A stretch of 15,218 nucleotides of DNA from Acidobacteriaceae bacterium (GTDB lineage: Bacteria > Acidobacteriota > Terriglobia > Terriglobales > Acidobacteriaceae). The notes under the pieces were generated by a model. It made no database searches. It had not been told where the DNA came from and worked only from the letters and a program-made list of their open reading frames with translations. Below, piece after piece: positions 8,172 through 14,794 of the stretch. Numbering within the stretch: the stretch's first letter is position 1; every line of letters begins with the position of its first letter. The position numbers and the translations under genes were made by a program. The stretch spans positions 1 through 15,218 of the forward strand of contig JAICMT010000005.1 in the NCBI GenBank assembly GCA_025929125.1, read 5' to 3'.

Positions 8172-9017
8172 CTAAAACCGTCCCGGGCCAACCGCATCTT
8201 TGAGGAGCAAGACGCACCACAACACCGGAGCGGCGAGCAGAAGCGCATCGATCCGATCCAGGATTCCGCCATGGCCGGGCAGCATGGCGCCGGAATCTTT
8301 GACCCCAGCGCCTCGCTTGATAGCTGATTCCAAAAGATCACCGAGCTGTGCCGCAAGGTTTATCACCACTGCAAGCAATACCGATTGCCACACTGGCTCT
8401 ACGATATGCAACAGGGTGTCGCCGCGCCGAAGCAGATATTCTCCGCCATACACAATGGCAAGCCCGGCGAGCACACTTCCGGCAAGGGAGCCGATCGAGC
8501 CCTCCCAGGTCTTCTTGGGGCTCAGCGCAGAGAGCCGGTGCCGGCCGAACATCCGGCCCGTGTAGAGTGCCACGATGTCGCCCGCCCAGACGCACACCAT
8601 CAGAAACAACAGCAAAGGCTTCCCGTCCTCGCGCATCCAGATCAGAGGCAGCAGGCTCAGCGGGTAGGCCACATACACCAGCCCGAACACCCCGAGCGCT
8701 GTATCAGGAAGAACACGTTCTACATTATTGCGAAAGGCTGTCCAGGCCATCAGCACTATCATCAGCAGGCCGATCACTGGGAGCTCGGCCTCCTGGTAGT
8801 GATACTCGGGCAGGGTGAACAGAAATACAGCTGCGGTGCCGGACAGCATCCACCAAAGCGGGACGCGCGCACCCGAGGGACGGGTCAGCGCCAGGAATTC
8901 ATATGCGGCCAACTCCGCTACCAGACACGTGGCAGCGCTCAACATCCAGGGCTGCCCGCGGAAGATCAGCGCAACCACGCAGGCAATCAGAACGATCGCT
9001 GTAAGGACTCGTTTCAT
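8172..9017 (-). CDS. cdsA: Phosphatidate cytidylyltransferase (CDP-diglyceride synthase)
   Basis: CdsA makes CDP-diacylglycerol from phosphatidic acid and CTP, the branch point of phospholipid synthesis, in the inner membrane. The 281-residue protein has about seven to eight membrane segments. It contains LSPKKTWEGS (about 165-174) and the full family signature S231-x-x-KR...KDSGAMLPGHGGILDRID ending near 257, including the metal-binding aspartates. The frame is open back to 9227, but the natural start is ATG 9017 (MKRVLTAIVL), which opens directly into the first membrane segment; ATG 9047 is a less likely alternative. No strong ribosome-binding site is seen. Dxr follows after 62 nt. In many bacteria uppS lies immediately upstream of cdsA; here the upstream neighbour is a divergent cold-shock gene. 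Confidence 0.95.
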   Translation of the reverse strand: MKRVLTAIVLIACVVALIFRGQPWMLSAATCLVAELAAYEFLALTRPSGARVPLWWMLSGTAAVFLFTLPEYHYQEAELPVIGLLMIVLMAWTAFRNNVERVLPDTALGVFGLVYVAYPLSLLPLIWMREDGKPLLLFLMVCVWAGDIVALYTGRMFGRHRLSALSPKKTWEGSIGSLAGSVLAGLAIVYGGEYLLRRGDTLLHIVEPVWQSVLLAVVINLAAQLGDLLESAIKRGAGVKDSGAMLPGHGGILDRIDALLLAAPVLWCVLLLKDAVGPGRF

Positions 9018-9132
9018 ACGAAGGGCAGCGCCTAGAGCAGGATACATGGAACAGCCGAATCTCCGAATCGATGAACCGCTTCGCCGCTGAATCTCAGCCG
9101 GCGAGCATATTTCCTGTATCAGCATCTTCGAA

Positions 9133-9178
9133 TTGACAGACCGATTACGCGAAAGCTGAACCAACAACCTGGTTCGGT
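9133..9178 (+). promoter_or_regulatory. TTGACA box plus inverted repeat in the cold-shock leader
   Basis: TTGACA (9133-9138) is a perfect -35 hexamer, but no good -10 hexamer follows at 16-18 bases. Where the -10 and start point would lie there is a perfect inverted repeat GAACCA-N6-TGGTTC (9158-9163 / 9170-9175), extendable with G-T pairs to a 9-bp stem over 9155-9178. It could be an operator in DNA or the first stem of the csp mRNA leader. The region between the divergent cdsA and csp starts (9018-9265, 248 nt) shows no other gene. Confidence 0.3.
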
Positions 9179-9250
9179 GGAAAACGCGCTGCTCGACTTT
9201 TGCGTCGTACTCAAAAGGAATCCCCATTCAAGGGACTTACCGAGCTGAAC

Positions 9251-9257
9251 GAGGAGA
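9251..9257 (+). promoter_or_regulatory. Shine-Dalgarno GAGGAGA before the csp TTG start
   Basis: GAGGAGA lies about 9 bases before TTG 9266, ideal spacing. It favours this non-ATG start over the upstream in-frame TTG at 9200, which has no such site. Confidence 0.7.
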
Positions 9258-9265
9258 GTACGACA

Positions 9266-9511
9266 TTGGCGCAATATAGGGGTGTTGTGAAGTGGTTCAA
9301 TAACGCGAAAGGCTACGGCTTTCTCGGACGTGAAGGCGGTCCCGACGTCTTCGTGCACTACAGCTCGATTCAGATCGACGGATACAAGAGTCTGAAAGAG
9401 GGCGATGAAGTCGAGTTCGACATCATCCAGGGATCCAAGGGCCCTCAAGCGGACCAGGTGGTCAGGCTGAAAGATGCAGGTCCGCGGGAGTCTTCCGCCG
9501 CCGCAGCCTAG
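9266..9511 (+). CDS. Cold-shock domain protein (CspA family)
   Basis: An 81-residue single cold-shock domain protein with a short Ser/Ala-rich tail (ESSAAAA). It begins [19 protein letters not shown]; the RNA-binding motifs RNP1 (KGYGFL, about 15-20) and RNP2 (VFVHYS, about 28-33) are intact. The protein binds single-stranded RNA and DNA and typically acts as an RNA chaperone and antiterminator. The frame opens upstream at TTG 9200, but the domain begins at TTG 9266, which has a strong ribosome-binding site 9 bases away. The leader before it is long and carries an inverted repeat, consistent with the post-transcriptional control known for cspA-type genes, although cold induction cannot be read from sequence. 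Tandem stem-loops follow the stop. Confidence 0.92.
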   Translation: MAQYRGVVKWFNNAKGYGFLGREGGPDVFVHYSSIQIDGYKSLKEGDEVEFDIIQGSKGPQADQVVRLKDAGPRESSAAAA

Positions 9512-9530
9512 GGATCGATTGCAGCCATTT

Positions 9531-9578
9531 GAGCGGCTTTCACCGAGCAGCCGCTCCTCTCAGGTTTAGGATGAGAGG
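9531..9578 (+). terminator. Tandem stem-loops between csp and polX
   Basis: Two perfect stems lie end to end after the csp stop: GAGCGGCT (9531-9538) with AGCCGCTC (9549-9556), and CCTCTCA (9556-9562) with TGAGAGG (9572-9578). They share one base, so full pairing of both at once is only slightly compromised. There is no T-run, so this is not a classical intrinsic terminator; it may stabilise or end the csp transcript, or attenuate read-through into polX. Confidence 0.4.
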
Positions 9579-9633
9579 TCTGGGACTGACGAGCGACTCA
9601 AGTTCCTCGTGAGGTCCGGGCCTCTTCGTGCCT

Positions 9634-11397
9634 ATGGACAATATTGCTATTGCGCGGCTGCTGGATGAGACCGCCGCGCTTCTCGAGATCGATGCGGCGG
9701 ACCCGTTCCGCATTCGCTCGTACCGCCGCGCAGCCGAGGCGGTCGAACAGCAGACCACCTCTCTTGCAAGTCTGGTCGCTGAAGATCCCAAGCAGTTGCT
9801 CGCCATTACCGGGATCGGCAAAGGCATGGCCGCCAATATCGCCTCCATTGTCGAAAGCGGAACTCTGCCCTTGCGCACAGAACTGCTTCAGAAGTACAAG
9901 CCCTCGATGCTGGAATTGCTGCGCCTTCCGGGGATGGGGCCCAAATCTGTGGCGCTGCTCTGGTCCGCACTCGGAGTCGCCGATCTGGACTCGCTCGAAG
10001 TGGCGGCGCGTGAGGGTAAGCTCGCCAGCCTTCCCCGAATGGGGGAAAAATTTGCGGCCAAGCTGCTGAAAGGCATTGAGGATTATCGCAAGAACTCCAG
10101 CCGATTCCGGATCGATCGTGCTGGCGAGCAGGCAGAGCGCATTGCCGCCCTGATCCGCGAGTTCCCCGGCATTGAGGAGGTTACTCCGGCCGGGTCGCTC
10201 CGGCGCGGGCGCGAAACCGTCGGGGACCTCGACCTGCTCGTCACCGGACCAGCCTGCGAGCACGACCGGGTCGCGGCGGCGGTCGAATTTGTAGCCAGCC
10301 TCCCGTTGATCGACAAGCTGTTAGCTCGCGGGCAGAACAAGGTCAGCTTCACCTTGCGCAATAACCTGCAGGTGGACGTTCGCCTGCTCCCACGAGCCAG
10401 CTACGGAGCTGCACTCCAGTATTTCACCGGCTCCAAGCATCACAACGTCAGCCTGCGTCAGCGGGCGATTAAACGCGGCCTCACGCTCTCCGAGTACGCG
10501 CTCCTCCGGCTGGAGGACAACGCCATTGTCGCTGCCGCTTCGGAAGAGGAGATTTACCGTGCGCTCGACCTGGACTACATCCCACCCGAACTGCGCGAGA
10601 ACTGCGGCGAGATTGAAGCAGCGGCAGCCAAATCCCTGCCTCAGCTGATCACTCGAGCCGATATCCGCGGCGACCTCCACATGCATACGGACGCGACCGA
10701 CGGCCGCGATACCATCCGGCAAATGGCCGAAGCTGCCCTCCAGCGGGGTCTTAGCTACATTGCCATCACCGATCACTCGAAAAATCTTGCGATGACAAAT
10801 GGGCTGGACGACGCCCGTGCTCTCGAACACGTTCGCCGTATCCGAGAAGTGGATTCCGAACTCCGGAGAGATTACGGCGGAAGGATCCGAATCCTTCCTG
10901 GAATCGAGGTGGATATCCTCGCCGACGGCGCCATCGATCTCGAGGATTCGACTCTTGCACAGATGGATATTGTGATTGCCAGTGTGCACTCCGCATTCGC
11001 GCAGCCGCTGGAAGAGATGACCGCACGCGTGCTGCGGGCTTTGGAAAATCCACACGTGCGCATTCTGGGCCACCCTACCGGACGCAAGGTTCTCAGTCGC
11101 GAGCCGTACGCCATTGACATGGAACGTGTGCTGCGCCGCGCCAGCGAACTCGGCGTGGCGGTTGAACATAACGCAAGCCCTGCACGCGCCGATCTCTCGG
11201 ACATCCATCTTCGCCGCGCCCGCGAGCTTGGCTGCGGCATCGTGGTCAATACAGACGCGCACTCCACCGAAGAGCTGGATCTGATGCGGTTTGGAATTAC
11301 ACAGCTCCGCCGAGCGTGGCTGTCCGCAGCCGATGTGCTCAACACGCTGCCGAGCGCGGACGCCCTGTTAGACCGCCTTCGCCCCAAGCCGCGTTGA
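9634..11397 (+). CDS. polX: DNA polymerase/3'-5' exonuclease PolX (family X polymerase with PHP domain)
   Basis: A 587-residue bacterial family-X DNA polymerase, close to the usual 570-580. Helix-hairpin-helix segments (GIGKGMA about 60-66, PGMGPKS about 99-105) bind DNA. The polymerase palm carries GSLRRG and GDLDLL with catalytic Asp198 and Asp200, and a third Asp248 in QVDVRLL. The C-terminal PHP domain has the metal ligands HMH (349-351), DH (380-381), GIEVD (Glu425), SVH (His452), GHPTG (His480) and TDAH (541-543), all intact, so both gap-filling polymerase and 3'-5' exonuclease/AP-endonuclease activities are expected, fitting base-excision repair in the cytosol. The start is ATG 9634; GTG 9628, two codons earlier, is possible and sits nearer to a GAGGT at 9611. 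It lies 122 nt after csp in the same direction. Confidence 0.96.
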   Translation: MDNIAIARLLDETAALLEIDAADPFRIRSYRRAAEAVEQQTTSLASLVAEDPKQLLAITGIGKGMAANIASIVESGTLPLRTELLQKYKPSMLELLRLPGMGPKSVALLWSALGVADLDSLEVAAREGKLASLPRMGEKFAAKLLKGIEDYRKNSSRFRIDRAGEQAERIAALIREFPGIEEVTPAGSLRRGRETVGDLDLLVTGPACEHDRVAAAVEFVASLPLIDKLLARGQNKVSFTLRNNLQVDVRLLPRASYGAALQYFTGSKHHNVSLRQRAIKRGLTLSEYALLRLEDNAIVAAASEEEIYRALDLDYIPPELRENCGEIEAAAAKSLPQLITRADIRGDLHMHTDATDGRDTIRQMAEAALQRGLSYIAITDHSKNLAMTNGLDDARALEHVRRIREVDSELRRDYGGRIRILPGIEVDILADGAIDLEDSTLAQMDIVIASVHSAFAQPLEEMTARVLRALENPHVRILGHPTGRKVLSREPYAIDMERVLRRASELGVAVEHNASPARADLSDIHLRRARELGCGIVVNTDAHSTEELDLMRFGITQLRRAWLSAADVLNTLPSADALLDRLRPKPR

Positions 11398-11633
11398 ATC
11401 GGAAGGGCTTCCCGTTTCAAAAGTTTGTAGCGAGTTCTTCCGCGTTTGATGGCTTCAAAAAAGAATCACTGTTATCGCTGCAAACCGTCAATCAAAAACA
11501 ACCAAACGGGCCAGTGCCGACCCTAAGCGTAGGAGTGGATTCGCGGCCCGCACGTCTCGCGTGCCTGCGCTTATCCGGCAGGCTGCATTGCAAGTGGCCC
11601 TAATTAAGAACCACTCATTCAGGAGAAATCCTT
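11398..11633 (+). promoter_or_regulatory. Intergenic region upstream of the DUF4142 gene with a candidate promoter
   Basis: This 236-nt stretch holds no convincing gene. A relatively AT-rich part contains TTGATG (11446-11451), an 18-base spacer and TGTTAT (11470-11475), a plausible sigma-70 promoter that would give a leader of about 150 nt. A short inverted repeat GGAAG/CTTCC at 11401-11412 just after the polX stop could help end that transcript, but it lacks a T-run. AGGAGA at 11621-11626 is the ribosome-binding site for the next gene. Confidence 0.35.
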
Positions 11634-12341
11634 ATGGCAACTACGCGAATGTCGAAAGCCGCTATTGGCCTTGCAGCGTCACTTCTGCTGTGTGCTGCTC
11701 CCGTCCTGGCGCAGAGCTCGATGGGCGGATCGCAGTCCACTCCGGCCGGCTCCCGCTCGAACGGCAGCACTGGCGCAGCAAGCTCAGGTCAAATGAGCCG
11801 CAGCTCTGCAGGCACGATGAACGGTGCTTCGCAAAACGGCAGTATGCAGGCTGATTCCAGTATGGCCGGAGATTCCGGTAAGGTGACTGCGGGCGATAAG
11901 CACTTCATGCAGGAGGCGATGGAAGGCGATATGGCGGAGATTCAGCTCGCTCAGCTGGCTCAGCAGAAGGCCTCCAGTGATAAGGTCAAGCAGTTCGCGC
12001 AGCGCATGATTGACGACCACACGAAGCTGGACGCTCAGATCAAGCCAATCGCGCAGCAGTTTGGGGTCGAAGCCCCTACTGAACTCTCGGCCAAGCACAA
12101 AGCAGTGGAATCAAAGCTCCAGGGCCTGTCTGGTGAGCAGTTTGACCGCGAATACATCCGCGACATGGTTGCGGATCACCGCGAAGATCATCAGGCCTTT
12201 GTGCGGGAAGAGTCCAGTGCCAAGGACCCAACACTCAAGAATGCAGTCACTGAGGCCGCGCCGATCATTGGCGACCACCTGCGCATGGCGCAGGACGTTG
12301 AAAAATCACTCAATGGAAAAGGCGCGGCCAGCTCGATGTAA
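11634..12341 (+). CDS. Secreted DUF4142 domain-containing protein
   Basis: A 235-residue exported protein. A Sec signal peptide (MATTRMSKAAIGLAASLLLC...) ends at about APVLA/QSS, with cleavage near residue 26. Residues 27-82 form a Ser/Gly/Asn/Met-rich, probably disordered linker. The DUF4142 helical domain follows from about 88 (HFMQEAMEGDMAEIQLAQLA) and includes FAQRMIDDHTK and a second helical repeat with DREYIRDMVADHREDHQAF, a ferritin-like four-helix layout. The function of DUF4142 is not established; relatives are abundant in soil bacteria and often linked to stress or envelope conditions. The start is ATG 11634 with AGGAG 8 bases upstream. The gene appears monocistronic, with a strong terminator 24 nt after its stop. 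Confidence 0.9.
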   Translation: MATTRMSKAAIGLAASLLLCAAPVLAQSSMGGSQSTPAGSRSNGSTGAASSGQMSRSSAGTMNGASQNGSMQADSSMAGDSGKVTAGDKHFMQEAMEGDMAEIQLAQLAQQKASSDKVKQFAQRMIDDHTKLDAQIKPIAQQFGVEAPTELSAKHKAVESKLQGLSGEQFDREYIRDMVADHREDHQAFVREESSAKDPTLKNAVTEAAPIIGDHLRMAQDVEKSLNGKGAASSM

Positions 12342-12363
12342 GCACTCCAAACGCAGCAAGCAC

Positions 12364-12398
12364 TTGGGCGGACTTATCACTGTCCGCCCGATTTTTTT
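12364..12398 (+). terminator. Intrinsic (Rho-independent) terminator of the DUF4142 gene
   Basis: GGGCGGAC (12366-12373) and GTCCGCCC (12382-12389) make a perfect GC-rich 8-bp stem with an 8-base loop, extendable by T-G and T-A pairs to 10 bp, followed by a run of seven T (12392-12398). This is a textbook plus-strand terminator. The 3' arm and T-run are also the last codons of the convergent glycosyltransferase gene. On the minus strand no T-run follows, so it should act in one direction only. Confidence 0.93.
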
Positions 12399-13699
12399 AA
12401 CGTCGGCGCGAGCTCCGGGGTTCGCAGCAGCAGCCAGATCAAAAGCAGAGCCCCGAAGTACATATAGCTTTGCAGCACATTCAGCACCGGGAACGGCGCA
12501 AAGTAGTTGAGCGGCGAAAGAAAATCTGCAATCAGGACCCAAGCGACCGCAAGCCACAACGCTTGCCCTGCTCCGCGGCGGAGTAGGGCAAACCACAACC
12601 AAACAAAGATCCCGATCATGACGCCGTAATGGTGCTCCCATGCCATAGGGGTCGCGATGACGCACACTACGCCCATAACTCCGAGATCAGCCATGCTGCC
12701 CGCCCGCTCTCGCCATGGATATGCAAGGGCCAGCAGAATCAGCGCCGCACTGGTCGCCAGCGTCGTGTAGTACACCCAGGGCACAAAGGGCGGGTACACA
12801 TAAGGATGGTAGGGCAGGTTTTCGCCGTTAAAGATGGCCCGGTTCAGCAGCCCGAACATGGACTGATTGGCGTAATGCGGCTGCGCCTTTCGGCTCAGCC
12901 CGGACAGAACGCGGAGGTAATCCAGATTGTTCCGCAGCCCAAAGGCAGCGACGGAAGCCACCGCGCCAGCGGCCAGGGTCGCAAACCCAGCAAACAAGGC
13001 GCTCCACCTGCGACGCAGCGCAGTCCACAGAAGCAATAACCCGAACTGCGGCTTCACCATTGTGAGCAGCGCCATGGTGACTCCGGCGAGCCGTGGGTTT
13101 CCCTTCATCCAGAACAGCAGCAGCAGAGTAAAAAAAACATCCAGGAAGATCTGCGCCTGGCCCAGAGAGAAGGCCAGCGTAATCGACATAAAGAAGAAGG
13201 CACCCAGAGCCGTTGCCATCGCCGCCTGCCAACTCAACCGATCACCACGGCAACGTACGACCTCCTTCGCGATGATTACGGCCAGCAGAACCACAGCCCA
13301 TACGGCCAGCCACGAGGCGATCATCAGAGCCCGATATACCGAGGCATCGCTCATGCCGGCGCGCTTCATCCAGAGCAGCGGAAGAATCGACGTGAGTGGA
13401 TAGATCAGCGTGTCGTACAGCTTCGCCTGGTAGATCGGCGGTGTCGGGTGCTGGAGATAGGAGTTCACAGAACCCAGCATGGGTCCCCAAGAGTCCGTGG
13501 CCTGCCAGAAGTGGAAGAAATGCCAATACCGAATGCGCATCTCGTCCACGCCCGTATGAAAGACAAAATGAGCGATCAGCTTGAAACCAGCATTCGCCGC
13601 CAGAAGGTTCAGCACGACGAACCACAGCATTCGGCGGTCACTCCGGGCATCGATCGGGAGACCGGGGTGCACGTCCTCGGGTGTCGCGGACTGGGCCAT
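12377..13699 (-). CDS. GT87/DUF2029-like polyprenyl-phosphate-dependent glycosyltransferase
   Basis: A polytopic inner-membrane protein of 440 residues with about ten hydrophobic segments, from FVVLNLLAANAGFKLIAHFVF near the N-terminus to YMYFGALLLIWLLL near the end. Overall hydropathy and motifs (an acidic first loop with GVDEMRIRYWHFFHFW, then YPLTSILPLLWM, 'NPRLAGVTMALLTMVKPQFGLLLLW' in the middle, and WEHHYG late) resemble the GT-C fold mannosyltransferase-like proteins called GT87 or DUF2029. Such enzymes move sugars from polyprenyl-phosphate donors to lipids or glycans outside the membrane; donor and acceptor are unknown here. I prefer ATG 13699; TTG 13738, 13 codons upstream, is also possible. 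Neither has a strong ribosome-binding site. The last codons (LKKSGGQ) overlap the convergent terminator. The gene is divergent from ctaB. Confidence 0.8.
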   Translation of the reverse strand: MAQSATPEDVHPGLPIDARSDRRMLWFVVLNLLAANAGFKLIAHFVFHTGVDEMRIRYWHFFHFWQATDSWGPMLGSVNSYLQHPTPPIYQAKLYDTLIYPLTSILPLLWMKRAGMSDASVYRALMIASWLAVWAVVLLAVIIAKEVVRCRGDRLSWQAAMATALGAFFFMSITLAFSLGQAQIFLDVFFTLLLLFWMKGNPRLAGVTMALLTMVKPQFGLLLLWTALRRRWSALFAGFATLAAGAVASVAAFGLRNNLDYLRVLSGLSRKAQPHYANQSMFGLLNRAIFNGENLPYHPYVYPPFVPWVYYTTLATSAALILLALAYPWRERAGSMADLGVMGVVCVIATPMAWEHHYGVMIGIFVWLWFALLRRGAGQALWLAVAWVLIADFLSPLNYFAPFPVLNVLQSYMYFGALLLIWLLLRTPELAPTLKKSGGQ

Positions 13700-13791
13700 T
13701 GGGCGCTCGCGTTCTATTATCGCAACCGGAGCGGTCAAAACTTACTCAGGCTTTGGGCCTCACCCGCACGAACAGCGTTATCCTATTGAGA

Positions 13792-14778
13792 GTGGAGCTA
13801 ATCGCCACATCTCAGGAACCTGCCCGGCCTCTGGCCACGGCACGCGCTAAATCCCGGCCCGGGTTGATGGCCGATTACGCCACGCTGTTCAAGGTGCGGG
13901 TCTCGGCTCTAGTCATGATCACCGCCGCTGCGGGGATATACCTGGGCTGCCTGCGCTCCGGCATCAGCCCGTTCAACGCGGACATGACCCAGGCCATCCT
14001 GGGCATTGCCGTCGTCACCTGCGGATCCAGCGCACTGAACCAGGTGCTGGAGCGATCAAGCGATCGTCTGATGCTGCGCACGCGAAATCGTCCCATGGCA
14101 GCAGGGCGCATCGGGCTGGCACACGGGTTGACCGTAGGGTTCTCCTGCGTCTTCGGCGGAACGCTCTTCCTGGCTCACGCAACCAACCCGCTTACCTGCG
14201 TTCTCACCCTGCTTACGGCGGTAGCCTACGTGGGCATCTACACGCCACTCAAGCGGTTCAGCACGATCAATACCTTCGTTGGGGCGTTTCCTGGCGCGCT
14301 ACCGCCACTCATCGGTTGGACGGCTGCCCGCGGTGTCATCGAGTGGCCGGGCGTCGCACTGTTCCTGATCCTCTTCCTGTGGCAGTTTCCGCACTTCATG
14401 GCGATCGGCTGGCTCTATCGCGAGGACTATGCGCGCGGCGGCATCCGCATTGCCGCTACAGTTCCAGATATCGCCTATGCCTCCCGCTCGACTGCCGTCC
14501 AGGCCGTCTTCTACGCCATTCTTTTGATCGCAGCCGCGCTATGGCCGTTTCTGCTGGGCACTGCTGGAGCCGTTTACGCCGTGGCAGCGGTGATTCTCTC
14601 GGCGGGTTACCTCTGGTACAGCGTCCGGTTCGCAGCCATCGTCCGCAGCCCTGATCTGAACTCCGAAGCAACCTCGCAGCGCAGACCGGCGCGTCAGCTT
14701 TTGCACGCTTCCATCGTGTACCTTCCGCTGTTGCTCGCCTTCATGATGCTGGACGCGCGCGGCCGGTTGATGTTCTAG
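13792..14778 (+). CDS. ctaB: Heme O synthase (protoheme IX farnesyltransferase)
   Basis: CtaB/CyoE adds a farnesyl group to heme B to make heme O, for terminal oxidases; it is a UbiA-superfamily membrane enzyme with about eight to nine helices. The 328-residue version shows NQVLERSSD (N83, E87, D91) followed by RLMLRTRNRP, YTPLKRFSTINTFVGAFPGALPP and the second polar loop YREDYARGGIRI, all characteristic. The open frame reaches GTG 13681, but the first part overlaps the divergent glycosyltransferase and looks unlike the family; GTG 13792 (or TTG 13786) gives an ordinary N-terminal tail of about 30 residues before DYATLFKVRVSALV. ATG 13867 is a shorter alternative. No clear ribosome-binding site is seen for any of these, so the start is uncertain. 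A DUF420 gene follows 16 nt after the stop. Confidence 0.93.
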   Translation: MELIATSQEPARPLATARAKSRPGLMADYATLFKVRVSALVMITAAAGIYLGCLRSGISPFNADMTQAILGIAVVTCGSSALNQVLERSSDRLMLRTRNRPMAAGRIGLAHGLTVGFSCVFGGTLFLAHATNPLTCVLTLLTAVAYVGIYTPLKRFSTINTFVGAFPGALPPLIGWTAARGVIEWPGVALFLILFLWQFPHFMAIGWLYREDYARGGIRIAATVPDIAYASRSTAVQAVFYAILLIAAALWPFLLGTAGAVYAVAAVILSAGYLWYSVRFAAIVRSPDLNSEATSQRRPARQLLHASIVYLPLLLAFMMLDARGRLMF

Positions 14779-14794
14779 ACTCGCAACAGAACGC

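Noticed and set aside
8110..8220. A longer N-terminus for Dxr beginning at 8220
   Set aside because: The extra residues overlap cdsA and do not resemble Dxr; the NADPH-binding region begins right after GTG 8109.
9055..9069. Direct repeat CCGAATC-T-CCGAATC upstream of cdsA
   Set aside because: Two 7-base copies alone are expected by chance in a window this size; no further copies nearby.
9018..9227. A longer N-terminus for CdsA beginning at 9227
   Set aside because: It is a hydrophilic extension with no family match; ATG 9017 opens directly into the first membrane helix as expected for CdsA.
13733..13738. TTGACC as a -35 box for the glycosyltransferase gene
   Set aside because: The nearby ATAATA-like sequence is only about 11-13 bases away, too close for a sigma-70 promoter, and 17 bases away there is no -10 match.
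13779..13794. TATCCT as a -10 box giving a leaderless ctaB mRNA starting at GTG 13792
   Set aside because: The spacing would fit, but TATCCT is a weak match and no -35 box lies 17 bases upstream, so it is too speculative to call.
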